Assembly (NCBI GenBank): GCA_045588655.1
Contig: JAZNEP010000044.1
Location: forward strand, 9,303 to 73,302
Direction of reading: 5' to 3'
Source: SVFI01 sp045588655
GTDB lineage: Bacteria; Bacillota; Clostridia; Lachnospirales; Lachnospiraceae
DNA length: 64,000 nucleotides
The notes under the pieces were generated by a model that worked only from the letters and a program-made list of their open reading frames with translations, did no database searches and was not told where the DNA came from. Shown here piece after piece: positions 50,943 to 59,513 of this stretch (its first letter is position 1; each line of letters starts with the position of its first letter). Both the position numbers and the translations under genes were made by a program.

Positions 50943-51839
50943 TTATAATGTTTTTTGGAAATGTTGATAGTCTTTAAGGGTTTTCCAATGGCCACCCCAG
51001 GTAAAACCGTGTTCGATAAATAAGTTATAGCATAAATCGCCTTCCAGAATCATGTGTGGGAGACCGCTGTTGCGATCAGCGTAAGGCTCACTCCCGGCAG
51101 GCGAAATTCGTTCTACGCCGTTTGGATAAGTGATGTATGGATTTTGGAATGGATTGATATCAATCGCAAGACCAAGCGCATGTTTGGATAGATTGTCTGT
51201 TCCTGCAACAACGCGGTAATTAAATGAGGATGTATTATTATCTTCACATGAGAGATCGTCATCGCCACCGTATTCGTCAATCAGGCGTATTTTATCAATT
51301 TGATACGCGTTTTCATACAGTTCTTTAAATATTTCTACCAGATCTTGTGCGATTGCTTTATTGCAAATGAGCTCACCTTCCTGCGTGTTTCCGTTGAAAT
51401 CGACATACAAAACTTTTACGTAGCGAAGATCATCATAAGTAATGTTTTCATTCTCGTGAAATGAGACGCCAGTAATCTTTTCTTTAATCTCAGGCGACAA
51501 AGGTTCATAATAAAAACCATCGGCGTAGATAGTACGGTCTTTTGGCGGCGTTTCTTCTACTATCGTTTCCGTTTCTGCCGGGTCAGGAGTTTGGTTGACC
51601 GATTCTTCCACCGTAACAGGAGGAGTCATCTCGTTTTCGATGGCTTCCTTATCGCCATTATCAGTATTTAAGGTTTCCGTTTCTGTCGTTTCTACTTTTG
51701 GGTTTGTCACAACTTCTTCTCCTTCCGCTGGAGTTGTCTTTTTATTATCATATGCATTTCTATTGTCTGTAGAAGTTGCGGTGTAGATTATGACCAGTAT
51801 AACTAAAATACAGACAGACACAATTCCTATTTTCTTCAT
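50943..51839 (-). CDS. M15 family D-Ala-D-Ala carboxypeptidase/endopeptidase-like lipoprotein or membrane-anchored protein
   Basis: This is a 298-residue protein with an N-terminal membrane anchor or signal (residues ~4-22), an acidic Thr/Glu/Pro-rich linker (about 25-100), and a C-terminal M15 zinc peptidase domain. Zinc ligands are SKHALGLAIDIN (His, Asp) and the final DYQHF histidine. It probably trims peptidoglycan stem peptides outside the cell. The start is ATG 51839, with GAGG just upstream; a GTG at 51845 would overlap the ribosome binding site. No lipobox is evident. Confidence 0.82.
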   Translation of the reverse strand: MKKIGIVSVCILVILVIIYTATSTDNRNAYDNKKTTPAEGEEVVTNPKVETTETETLNTDNGDKEAIENEMTPPVTVEESVNQTPDPAETETIVEETPPKDRTIYADGFYYEPLSPEIKEKITGVSFHENENITYDDLRYVKVLYVDFNGNTQEGELICNKAIAQDLVEIFKELYENAYQIDKIRLIDEYGGDDDLSCEDNNTSSFNYRVVAGTDNLSKHALGLAIDINPFQNPYITYPNGVERISPAGSEPYADRNSGLPHMILEGDLCYNLFIEHGFTWGGHWKTLKDYQHFQKTL

Positions 51840-51873
51840 ATACACCTCGCGAATATAAAATATATTAACCTTT

Positions 51874-51901
51874 ATTATAATTCAAATCACTTGTATTTCA
51901 A
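51874..51901 (-). promoter_or_regulatory. Promoter candidate for the M15 peptidase gene
   Basis: On the minus strand TTGAAA and TATAAT are separated by 16 bp. Its -35 region overlaps the -35 region of the divergent ecf promoter. Confidence 0.5.
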
Positions 51902-51919
51902 GTCCAAACCATGTAAAAT
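51891..51919 (+). promoter_or_regulatory. Promoter candidate for the ecfA1-ecfA2-ecfT-truA operon
   Basis: TTGTAT and TAAAAT are separated by 17 bp, 42 nt before the ecfA1 start. Confidence 0.5.
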
Positions 51920-51960
51920 AGAACGCGTGAAAATTGATGAGCACTGGCAAAGGAATTTGT

Positions 51961-52812
51961 ATGAATATTATTGATGTAAGTAAGCTTGTATTTGAATATA
52001 TCAGAAGAGATGATGAAGGCAATGTGGAAGGTATTACGACGGCGATTGACCATGTAGATATGGAAATTAAACAGGGTGATTTCGTCGCAGTTCTTGGGCA
52101 TAATGGTTCAGGGAAATCCACATTGGCAAAGCATCTGAATGCGATTCTATATCCATCAGAAGGTACGGTATGGGTCGATGGGAAAGATACACAGGTGGAA
52201 GAGAATCTGATTTCCATTCGAAAAAATGCCGGGATGGTGTTTCAAAATCCGGACAATCAGATTATTGGACAGATTGTGGAAGAGGATGTCGGATTTGGGC
52301 CGGAAAATCTTGGAGTTGAGACAAGCCGAATCTGGGAACGCGTGGAAGAAAGTCTAAAAGCTGTTGGAATGTATCAGTTTCGAAAGAAATCACCAAATCG
52401 TCTTTCGGGTGGACAAAAACAGCGTGTTTCGATTGCAGGAGTTTTGGCGATGCATCCGAAATGCATTATTCTAGATGAGCCGACAGCCATGCTTGATCCA
52501 AGTGGCCGTAAGGAAGTGATTCGGGCGGTCAGAGCACTTAATGACGTCGAAGGAATCACGGTTATCCTAATCACACATTATATGGAAGAAGTAATTTACG
52601 CAGATAAGGTATATGTGATGGATAAAGGCCGTGTAGAAATACAGGGGACGCCAAAGGAAGTATTTTCACAGGTGGAGAGACTGAAACAGCTCAGATTGTC
52701 GGTTCCACAGGTGACGCTTCTTGCGCATGAACTCAAAAAATCTGGTGTGAATCTTCCGGATGGAATACTTACAACCAAGGAATTGATAGAAGAATTAAAA
52801 AAGGTAAGGTAA
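51961..52812 (+). CDS. ecfA1: ECF transporter ATPase EcfA1
   Basis: This is a 283-residue ATPase: Walker A GHNGSGKST, signature LSGGQKQR, Walker B CIILDEPTAMLD. With EcfA2 and EcfT it forms the energy-coupling module shared by several vitamin and metal S-components. ATG 51961 was chosen since AAAGGA precedes it and it matches the family N-terminus; ATG 51934 has no ribosome binding site. Confidence 0.92.
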   Translation: MNIIDVSKLVFEYIRRDDEGNVEGITTAIDHVDMEIKQGDFVAVLGHNGSGKSTLAKHLNAILYPSEGTVWVDGKDTQVEENLISIRKNAGMVFQNPDNQIIGQIVEEDVGFGPENLGVETSRIWERVEESLKAVGMYQFRKKSPNRLSGGQKQRVSIAGVLAMHPKCIILDEPTAMLDPSGRKEVIRAVRALNDVEGITVILITHYMEEVIYADKVYVMDKGRVEIQGTPKEVFSQVERLKQLRLSVPQVTLLAHELKKSGVNLPDGILTTKELIEELKKVR

Positions 52813-52816
52813 AAAA

Positions 52817-53668
52817 ATGCCAATAATCATAGATCACTTAAACTGCATATATGAAGCCGGAACCAGTATGGAAGTGGCTGCTTTGTCGGATATTAATCTG
52901 GTAATACCGGATGGACAGTTTGTCGGACTAATCGGACATACCGGTTCAGGTAAGTCTTCTTTAGTACAACATTTAAACGGACTGATTAAGGCGACAAGCG
53001 GAACAGTTTATTTTAATGGAGAAGATATCTACGATGAAGATTTTGACTTGAAAAAGCTAAGAAGTAAAGTGGGATTGGTGTTTCAGTATCCGGAGCATCA
53101 GCTGTTTGAGGTGGATGTTTTTTCAGATGTGTGTTACGGTCCTAAAAATCTTGGATTAGATAAAAAAGAGAGAGAACTGCGCGCATACAAAGCATTGAAA
53201 ATGGTTGGTCTTGCGGATGAATATTTTTATCAGTCACCTTTCGATCTTTCCGGAGGACAGAAGCGAAGAGTGGCAATTGCAGGTGTTCTTGCAATGGAAC
53301 CGGAAGTCCTTATTTTAGATGAGCCGACAGCGGGGCTGGACCCGAAAGGAAGAGATGAAATCCTTGGACTGATTAAACATTTACAGGAAGAGACAGGGAT
53401 GACCATTATTCTTGTTTCACACAGTATGGAAGATGTGGCAAATTACGTAGATCGAATTATAGTAATGAATGGAGGCTGCGTCATGCTGGATGGAAAGCCA
53501 AAAGAAGTATTTGCGCATTACAAAGAACTGGAAGAGGTGGGGCTTGCAGCTCCGGCGGTTACTTATATTATGCAGCAAATGAGAGAAAGCGGCTTTGAGG
53601 TTTCAGCAGATGCCACAACGATAGCCGAAGCGAAAGAAGAGATATTGAAAGTTCTTTCAAAAAAATAG
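52817..53668 (+). CDS. ecfA2: ECF transporter ATPase EcfA2
   Basis: This 283-residue paralogue of EcfA1 has Walker A GHTGSGKSS, signature LSGGQKRR and Walker B VLILDEPTAGLD. It starts 4 nt after EcfA1, so the two ATPases should be made in equal amounts. Position after rplQ and before truA is the standard Firmicutes arrangement. Confidence 0.92.
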   Translation: MPIIIDHLNCIYEAGTSMEVAALSDINLVIPDGQFVGLIGHTGSGKSSLVQHLNGLIKATSGTVYFNGEDIYDEDFDLKKLRSKVGLVFQYPEHQLFEVDVFSDVCYGPKNLGLDKKERELRAYKALKMVGLADEYFYQSPFDLSGGQKRRVAIAGVLAMEPEVLILDEPTAGLDPKGRDEILGLIKHLQEETGMTIILVSHSMEDVANYVDRIIVMNGGCVMLDGKPKEVFAHYKELEEVGLAAPAVTYIMQQMRESGFEVSADATTIAEAKEEILKVLSKK

Positions 53669-53680
53669 ATTGGAGAAACT

Positions 53681-54481
53681 ATGATTAGAGAGATTACGTT
53701 CGGGCAATATTACCAGACGGATTCTGTGATACACAGACTGGATCCTCGAGTGAAGCTCGTTGGTACAATTATATACATTATTTCACTCTTTTTATATAAA
53801 GAGGCAGCGCCTTTTTTGCTTGCGATGCTGTTTTTGGCGATGACAATTCGTATATCTCATGTCCCATTTAAGTACATGATACGCGGATTGAAAGCAATTG
53901 TGGTTTTGTTATTGATAACTTCTGCCTTTAACATGTTTTTGACACAGGGAGAGCCATTGATTAGCTTCTGGAAGCTTACGATTACAAAAGAAGGATTAGT
54001 GACAGCGATTTTCATTGCAGTGCGGCTAATTCTGTTGATTATCGGGTCATCACTCATGACTTTGACTACAACACCGAATGAGTTGACGGATGCGCTGGAA
54101 AAGCTTTTGAGTCCGCTCAAGAAGCTGAAAATGCCAATACACGAGATTTCCATGATGATGTCAATTGCGCTTCGTTTTATTCCGATTTTGCTGGAAGAAA
54201 CTGATAAAATTATGAAAGCACAGATGGCAAGAGGTGCTGATTTTGACAGTGGTAATATGATTAAGAAAATAAAGGCGATGGTTCCGCTCCTTGTACCGCT
54301 TTTTATATCTGCATTTCGCCGTGCCAATGATCTGGCAATGGCAATGGAAGCAAGATGTTATCAGGGTGGAGAAGGCAGAACCAAAATGAAACCATTAAAA
54401 TACAAAAAGAGAGATGTGAGTGCGTATCTTATATTACTTGCATATCTGGTCGGAGTTATTGTACTTGGGAAAATAATATAA
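53681..54481 (+). CDS. ecfT: ECF transporter transmembrane subunit EcfT
   Basis: This 266-residue membrane protein starts with the YYQTDSVIHRLDPRVKL motif of EcfT and has about five helices. The coupling motifs are MARGADF (first ARG) and MEARCYQGG (second, with Cys in place of the usual Gly). It links the ATPases to substrate-specific S-components, none of which is encoded here. Its stop codon directly abuts the truA start. Confidence 0.9.
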   Translation: MIREITFGQYYQTDSVIHRLDPRVKLVGTIIYIISLFLYKEAAPFLLAMLFLAMTIRISHVPFKYMIRGLKAIVVLLLITSAFNMFLTQGEPLISFWKLTITKEGLVTAIFIAVRLILLIIGSSLMTLTTTPNELTDALEKLLSPLKKLKMPIHEISMMMSIALRFIPILLEETDKIMKAQMARGADFDSGNMIKKIKAMVPLLVPLFISAFRRANDLAMAMEARCYQGGEGRTKMKPLKYKKRDVSAYLILLAYLVGVIVLGKII

Positions 54482-55222
54482 ATGAAAAGAGTCATGCTTA
54501 CAGTCGCATATGATGGTACAAATTACTGCGGATGGCAGCAACAACCAAATGGCGATACAATAGAAGGACAATTAAATAAACATCTGACAGAGCTTCTTGG
54601 AGAAAAGATTACCGTGATCGGAGCAAGTAGAACAGATTCCGGTGTGCATGCGCTTTGCAATTTGGCTGTTTTTTCTACAGATGCAAGAATGCCGGCAGAA
54701 AAGATTTCCTATGCGCTCAATCAGCGCCTTCCGGAAGATATTAAGATTCAAAAGTCAGAAGAAGTTCCGGCAAACTTTCATCCACGTAAGATTTCAACGC
54801 GAAAGACTTATGAATATAAAATATACAATGCAAAGTTCCCTAATCCGGTAGTACGTTTGTATAGTCATTTTACATATGTACCGTTGGATGTGGAGAAGAT
54901 GCGAGAAGCGGCAAAATACTTGGTGGGAGAACATGATTACGCGGCGGTTTCAACTTTTAAACCGGAAGTAGAGAGTACGGTTCGAACAATCTATGACTTG
55001 TCGGTAGAAAAACAAGGTGATATGATTACAATTCGTGTCACAGGAAACGGTTTTTTGTATAACATGGTTCGCATTATAGCAGGTACTTTAATGGAGGTTG
55101 GACGAGGTAGAATCTCGGCGGATCAAATACCGGAGATTTTAGAATCGGGAGACCGGGATCAAGCAGGACCGACAGCGCCTGCTTGCGGCTTGACCTTGGT
55201 CAAATATCAGTGGGAGAAGTAG
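54482..55222 (+). CDS. truA: tRNA pseudouridine synthase A
   Basis: This 246-residue enzyme makes pseudouridine at positions 38-40 of the tRNA anticodon arm. The catalytic aspartate is in GASRTDSGVHAL, and the start VAYDGTNYCGWQQQPNG is characteristic. It begins on the base after the ecfT stop. Confidence 0.95.
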   Translation: MKRVMLTVAYDGTNYCGWQQQPNGDTIEGQLNKHLTELLGEKITVIGASRTDSGVHALCNLAVFSTDARMPAEKISYALNQRLPEDIKIQKSEEVPANFHPRKISTRKTYEYKIYNAKFPNPVVRLYSHFTYVPLDVEKMREAAKYLVGEHDYAAVSTFKPEVESTVRTIYDLSVEKQGDMITIRVTGNGFLYNMVRIIAGTLMEVGRGRISADQIPEILESGDRDQAGPTAPACGLTLVKYQWEK

Positions 55223-55267
55223 ACAAAAAGTAGGAACGAAAATGGCGTAAAAAACTGGAAAAAGGTG

Positions 55268-55296
55268 TTGACACACCCGGAAGCGTATAATATAAT
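55268..55296 (+). promoter_or_regulatory. Promoter of rplM-rpsI
   Basis: TTGACA and TATAAT (55291-55296) are separated by exactly 17 bp; a second TATAAT overlaps at 55286. Confidence 0.85.
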
Positions 55297-55301
55297 ATTT
55301 C

Positions 55302-55448
55302 ACAGTGGCGACCTATGGAGTAACTGCCTAAGCCCCGGCAGAGCTTGCGATGGAAGCCTGAGATTATCCTTTCGATTCCGATTAGCCCCGGAGAAAGGAA
55401 CACAGAAACGAGAAACACCAGTTAGGTTATTAGTTTGGAGGTAACACG
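55302..55448 (+). promoter_or_regulatory. L13-type leader RNA before rplM
   Basis: This is an untranslated leader of ~145 nt with a CTGCC/GGCAG hairpin (55324-55340) and GC-rich flanks around AGCCCCGG (twice, near 55332 and 55386). Position and size fit the L13 autoregulatory leader known upstream of rplM in Firmicutes. Confidence 0.6.
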
Positions 55449-55877
55449 ATGAAAACATTTATGGCTAGTCCAGCTACAATCGATAGAAAATGGTATGTAG
55501 TAGATGCTACAGACATGACATTGGGACGTTTAGCTTCAGAAGTAGCTAAAGTATTAAGAGGAAAAAATAAACCGATCTTTACACCACACATTGATACAGG
55601 TGATTATGTGATCGTTGTTAATGCAGAAAAAATTAAAGTAACAGGTAAGAAATTAGATCAGAAGATTTACTACCATCACTCAGATTATGTAGGTGGAATG
55701 AAAGAAACTACATTAAAAGAAATGATGGCAAAGAAACCTGAGAAAGTTGTTGAACTTGCTGTTAAGGGTATGCTTCCAAAAGGTCCTTTAGGAAGACAGA
55801 TGTACAAAAAGCTTCATGTATATGCTGGTCCGGATCATGAACAGGCAGCACAGAAACCTGAAGTATTAACATTCTAA
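55449..55877 (+). CDS. rplM: 50S ribosomal protein L13
   Basis: This 142-residue L13 has the family core KWYVVDATDMTLGRLASEVAKVLRGK and the AVKGMLPKGPLGRQM motif. It has its own promoter and leader. Confidence 0.97.
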   Translation: MKTFMASPATIDRKWYVVDATDMTLGRLASEVAKVLRGKNKPIFTPHIDTGDYVIVVNAEKIKVTGKKLDQKIYYHHSDYVGGMKETTLKEMMAKKPEKVVELAVKGMLPKGPLGRQMYKKLHVYAGPDHEQAAQKPEVLTF

Positions 55878-55905
55878 TTAAAGGGACTGAAAGGAGAAAG
55901 TTAAA

Positions 55906-56304
55906 ATGGCTAAAGCAGCAACAAAATTCCACGGAACAGGAAGAAGAAAAAAATCAATCGCCAGAGTATATTTAACACCTGGTAAAGGAAATATTATTGT
56001 AAATAAAAGAGATTTAGATGAATATTTTGGATTAGAAACATTAAAAGTTATCGTTCGTCAGCCGTTAGTAGCTACTGACACAGTTGACAAATTCGACATC
56101 CTTGTAAATGTAAAAGGTGGCGGATACACAGGTCAGGCTGGTGCTATCAGACACGGTATTGCAAGAGCACTTCTTACAGTAGATGCTGATTACAGACCGG
56201 TTCTTAAGAAAGCCGGATACTTAACACGTGATCCACGTATGAAAGAACGTAAAAAATACGGTCTCAAAGCAGCTCGTCGTGCACCACAGTTTTCAAAACG
56301 TTAA
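55906..56304 (+). CDS. rpsI: 30S ribosomal protein S9
   Basis: This is a 132-residue S9. It has FHGTGRRKKSIARVYLTPGKGN and the conserved basic C-terminus KAARRAPQFSKR that reaches the P-site tRNA. It is 28 nt after rplM, with AAAGGAG. Confidence 0.97.
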   Translation: MAKAATKFHGTGRRKKSIARVYLTPGKGNIIVNKRDLDEYFGLETLKVIVRQPLVATDTVDKFDILVNVKGGGYTGQAGAIRHGIARALLTVDADYRPVLKKAGYLTRDPRMKERKKYGLKAARRAPQFSKR

Positions 56305-56314
56305 GGATTACTGC

Positions 56315-56379
56315 GAATTGCAGAATATGGAAAGAACTCCTGAGTTTACTCGAGGAGTTCTTTTTATATTCTGCAATTC
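56315..56379. terminator. Composite nested hairpin terminator after rpsI
   Basis: An inner 11-bp stem (AAAGAACTCCT / AGGAGTTCTTT) with T run sits inside an outer 14-bp stem (56315-56328 with 56366-56379). Confidence 0.8.
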
Positions 56380-56541
56380 ATTGGAAGACAAGAAATGACC
56401 GAGGATTTGCGAAGCAAATTCGAGGTTCCTTTCTTGGATTCGCAGTAATCCTTAAGGATTATCGAGGTTCCTTTCTTGGATTCGCAGTAATCCTTAAGGA
56501 TTTTCGAGGTTCCTTGGCAATTCATTGGAAGACAAGGAAAT
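56373..56541. repeat. 42-bp tandem repeat array framed by a direct repeat
   Basis: Two full 42-bp units (56420-56461 and 56462-56503) and 12 bp of a third (56504-56515) lie between two near-identical ~25-nt copies of a GCAATTCATTGGAAGACAAG-type sequence (56373 and 56517). The part TTCGCAGTAATCCTTAA of each unit is the inverse of 56301-56317, which covers the rpsI stop codon. This is part of the 277-nt gene-free stretch between rpsI and the GH43 gene. Confidence 0.85.
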
Positions 56542-56553
56542 ATAGACATAAAA

Positions 56554-56575
56554 AACCGGCACCTTGGTGCCGGTT
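56554..56575 (-). terminator. Terminator of the GH43 gene
   Basis: A 10-bp perfect stem, AACCGGCACC / GGTGCCGGTT, is followed on the minus strand by a T run. Confidence 0.88.
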
Positions 56576-56581
56576 AAAATA

Positions 56582-58144
56582 TTAATATATTATAGACCAA
56601 TCTTTGAAGTGAACGCGAGGGGCGTCGCTTTCATCTGTAGTAACAGCGTATGGTCCGTATGTACATCCTACAAATCCACCTGCAAGTTCAGAGGATAAGA
56701 ATGCGCTGTTAATGTCTTTTGCCACAATGTTGTCATTTGCATATAATGTAACATTGCGATTGTCACCAACGATGGAAAGAACAATGGAGTCGCCTTCGTT
56801 ACCATTCCAAATTTGTCCAAGATCAAGTTCTCCAAGCTTCGTGGAAACAGCTTTTTCGTTCTTGTAGGCCTCGACCACCTGATTACCGCTTTCGTTAGTA
56901 ACCATAAGAGTGAGATAGTTATCATCGCTGTGAATATAGAGCAATCCGCCTTTGGCTTTAGAAGAAATAAACGGATTAACTTTGATGTCCACGCGGAACT
57001 GATAACTCTGCTGACGTATTCCGATGTAAGAAGTACTCTTGTCACGATCGTTTGGTGTCGCGATGGAAGGCGCCAGAGAGATCTCAGTTTCACCTTCAAT
57101 CCGGTACATGCCTTCGACCGGATGGCGGAAGGTCATAAGACGTTTGTCAAGGGTTTCGCCAAAACGAACATTGATTTCTTTCTCGAAGGCTTTTTCGCCC
57201 GGGAGATGATCGACACAAGGAAGTTTTATGTCTTGCTCAAATTGTACCTGTCCGATTCCAGGATTAACTACAGGCCAGCCGTCTTCCCAGATGACTTCAG
57301 CAATGAAAGTCTCACGTCCGAGTTCAGTAATGCCATCAATTGGGCGAGTTCCCAGCATAATCAAATACCAGTGGCCGTCTTCGGTGTCAACAAGATCACC
57401 GTGGCCGATATTTTGGATGGCACTCTTTTTGCCAAGATGGCGATGTGTCAGTAATGGGTTACATTTAAAGTTCTCGTAAGGCCCGAAGAGATGTTTGCTG
57501 CGGGCTACGGAAATACTGTGTTCAAAGCAAGTTCCCATTTCGGCGCAGGTAATATAATAATAATCGCCGATATGGTAAATATGCGGACCTTCTACCCAAA
57601 CACATTCCTTCATGGAACCGGTGTAGAGAGAGGTGGTTTCGCCGACTAACTCGCCTTTTTCAAGGTCAAGCTCCTGAATCCATACTTCACAGTCACCAAA
57701 GAATTTGGCATCCGGTTTCTGACGCTGTCCGACATAGTAACATTTGTCGCCTTCAAAGAAAAGAGAAGGGTCGATTCCTGTATCCTGACCTTCCGGAGCT
57801 TTCAACCAAACCGGATCAGACCAAGGACCTGCTGGATCAGTTGCGGTTACATAGAAATTACCGCCGTTATCAATGTTGGTTGTAATCATATAAAAAGTAC
57901 CATTGTTATAGCGAATGGTCGGTGCAAAAATACCGCGGGACATTTCTGCGTTGTCCAAAGGCAACTGGCTTGGACGATCTAAAACATTACCGATTTGAAC
58001 CCAGTTAACAAGATCCTGACTGTGAAATACAGGAACACCAGGTACATAAGAAAATGTGGAATTTACTAAATAATAATCTTTTCCGACTCTGCAAATGGAC
58101 GGATCCGGGTAAAACCCGCGTAAAATAGGGTTTTGTGCAACCAT
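56582..58144 (-). CDS. GH43 beta-xylosidase / alpha-L-arabinofuranosidase
   Basis: This is a 520-residue glycosidase without a signal peptide, so it acts inside the cell on imported xylo-oligosaccharides. A five-blade propeller domain spans ~1-315 with Asp14 (FYPDPSI), GIDPSLF (Asp) and VWVEGPHIY (acid Glu). A C-terminal beta-sandwich at ~330-518 matches the GH43_C2 domain that helps close the active site in beta-xylosidases. AAGGAGG precedes the ATG by 7 nt. No xylan transporter or regulator is adjacent. Confidence 0.9.
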   Translation of the reverse strand: MVAQNPILRGFYPDPSICRVGKDYYLVNSTFSYVPGVPVFHSQDLVNWVQIGNVLDRPSQLPLDNAEMSRGIFAPTIRYNNGTFYMITTNIDNGGNFYVTATDPAGPWSDPVWLKAPEGQDTGIDPSLFFEGDKCYYVGQRQKPDAKFFGDCEVWIQELDLEKGELVGETTSLYTGSMKECVWVEGPHIYHIGDYYYITCAEMGTCFEHSISVARSKHLFGPYENFKCNPLLTHRHLGKKSAIQNIGHGDLVDTEDGHWYLIMLGTRPIDGITELGRETFIAEVIWEDGWPVVNPGIGQVQFEQDIKLPCVDHLPGEKAFEKEINVRFGETLDKRLMTFRHPVEGMYRIEGETEISLAPSIATPNDRDKSTSYIGIRQQSYQFRVDIKVNPFISSKAKGGLLYIHSDDNYLTLMVTNESGNQVVEAYKNEKAVSTKLGELDLGQIWNGNEGDSIVLSIVGDNRNVTLYANDNIVAKDINSAFLSSELAGGFVGCTYGPYAVTTDESDAPRVHFKDWSIIY

Positions 58145-58242
58145 AATAAGTCCTCCTTAAGTTGTTTTGAAGATTAGATAAATCTTCCATCATATCCAGT
58201 AATAAATTATAACGAAATTTGTGCAGAAAAACAATTTAAAAA

Positions 58243-59313
58243 TTAATAAACTACCTTATTTCGTCCTGTTTGTTTTCCTTCATAGAGTTTAGCATCTGCT
58301 TTGCGAATTAAGTCGTCTATGGAAAGGTCTTTTTCGTAGAAGACAAGACCGATGGTAACAGTAACATTGATAGCTTTGCCATCATAGATGACAGTATTAT
58401 TAGCTACGTCCTGTCGAATCTGATCAAATTCGGCCACAACATCCTGAGGCGTACCGTTATAGTTTCCGTATAAAACTAAGAACTCTTCGCCACCCCAGCG
58501 ACATACCTGAAAAGTATCTGTTTTTGCATTTTTCTGGTTTAATATATTGGCCAGCATTTTTAGTACTTCATCGCCGGCGTCATGTCCGTACGTATCATTT
58601 GTTTTTTTGAAGTAATCCACATCCAGCATAGCGATGGCCAGATGAGTGTGCCCATTTGTGTTTACAATGGATTTTAATATCTGAGACATTTTTCTTCGAT
58701 TGCAAAGACCGGTCAGTGGATCAATATTGGCAATTTGAAGAAGTTCATTTTCAAGTTTTATTACCGTATTAGAATAGATATTGGAATACAGGATAAGGAA
58801 CGCAAATCCAAATATAGTATTACAAATATAGAAGAGACGTACAGTAACTTGGTTTCCGATTTCATAGACATATGGTTGGTGATAAGTCCAAAATCGCAGG
58901 GCAAGATAAAGAGCGACATTGATAGAACCAAGCCATATGGTTCGGTTGCTGATTATTTTTTTTTCGCTCATATAAAAATCGGTAAAAATCATAGAGGCAA
59001 CAAAACCAATACAATAATGCTGAAAACCATACTCCCATCCAAGGAAAGTGACAGCTAGGACCATGAAAATAAATATTTCAACATATACGATAATCACATA
59101 GGTCCAGGCTTTTTTCTTTTTTAATATGGCAAAGCAGGACAGATATGTAAGAATGCTCAGACAATTGTAAGCAAACAAAACATTTGCCTGATATAGATAA
59201 AAAAGTACGCCAAAGCATAGGTGACAGGTTAATAATATGATGTTTACGATTATGGTTCCGTTCAATACATATTTTTCTACTTCTGTAGGTGTTTCTCTTT
59301 GAAATGGTTGCAT
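58243..59313 (-). CDS. Membrane diguanylate cyclase (GGDEF)
   Basis: This is a 356-residue protein. Six predicted membrane helices fill residues 15-185, and the GGDEF domain spans ~195-355 with the active motif GGEEF (CRWGGEEFLVL). It should make c-di-GMP from GTP. The RxxD inhibitory site five residues before the motif is absent, so product feedback is not expected. ATG 59313 was chosen since GGAGG lies 8 nt upstream; an ATG at 59328 overlaps that site. It is divergent from a second cyclase gene at 59514. Confidence 0.88.
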   Translation of the reverse strand: MQPFQRETPTEVEKYVLNGTIIVNIILLTCHLCFGVLFYLYQANVLFAYNCLSILTYLSCFAILKKKKAWTYVIIVYVEIFIFMVLAVTFLGWEYGFQHYCIGFVASMIFTDFYMSEKKIISNRTIWLGSINVALYLALRFWTYHQPYVYEIGNQVTVRLFYICNTIFGFAFLILYSNIYSNTVIKLENELLQIANIDPLTGLCNRRKMSQILKSIVNTNGHTHLAIAMLDVDYFKKTNDTYGHDAGDEVLKMLANILNQKNAKTDTFQVCRWGGEEFLVLYGNYNGTPQDVVAEFDQIRQDVANNTVIYDGKAINVTVTIGLVFYEKDLSIDDLIRKADAKLYEGKQTGRNKVVY

Positions 59314-59513
59314 ACATTTACCCTCCATGAAAGTGCCTTTGTAGTATACCTGTTAGAGTTATTTTAACACTATAACAAACAGAGTACAATTCGAATCTTT
59401 TTTAGAATATTGCGAAAGTGTGGGCTTCTAAAAGGAATACAGATATGTAAAAGAAATATCGGTGTAAATCATTGATTTTTATAGTATAGAGTGTTAAACT
59501 AAGTTAAAATATA

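Noticed and set aside
34472..56304. Any frameshift or missing gene in the ribosomal cluster
   Set aside because: All expected genes are intact and in standard order; rpmJ is short but complete.
56373..56541. Possible CRISPR array
   Set aside because: Units are directly adjacent without unique spacers, only 2.3 copies exist, and no cas gene is in the window.
56364..56549. Minus-strand open frame encoding a repetitive peptide with LKDYCESKKGTS units
   Set aside because: It is a by-product of the 42-bp tandem repeat; it has no ribosome binding site and its frame is set by the repeat length being divisible by three.
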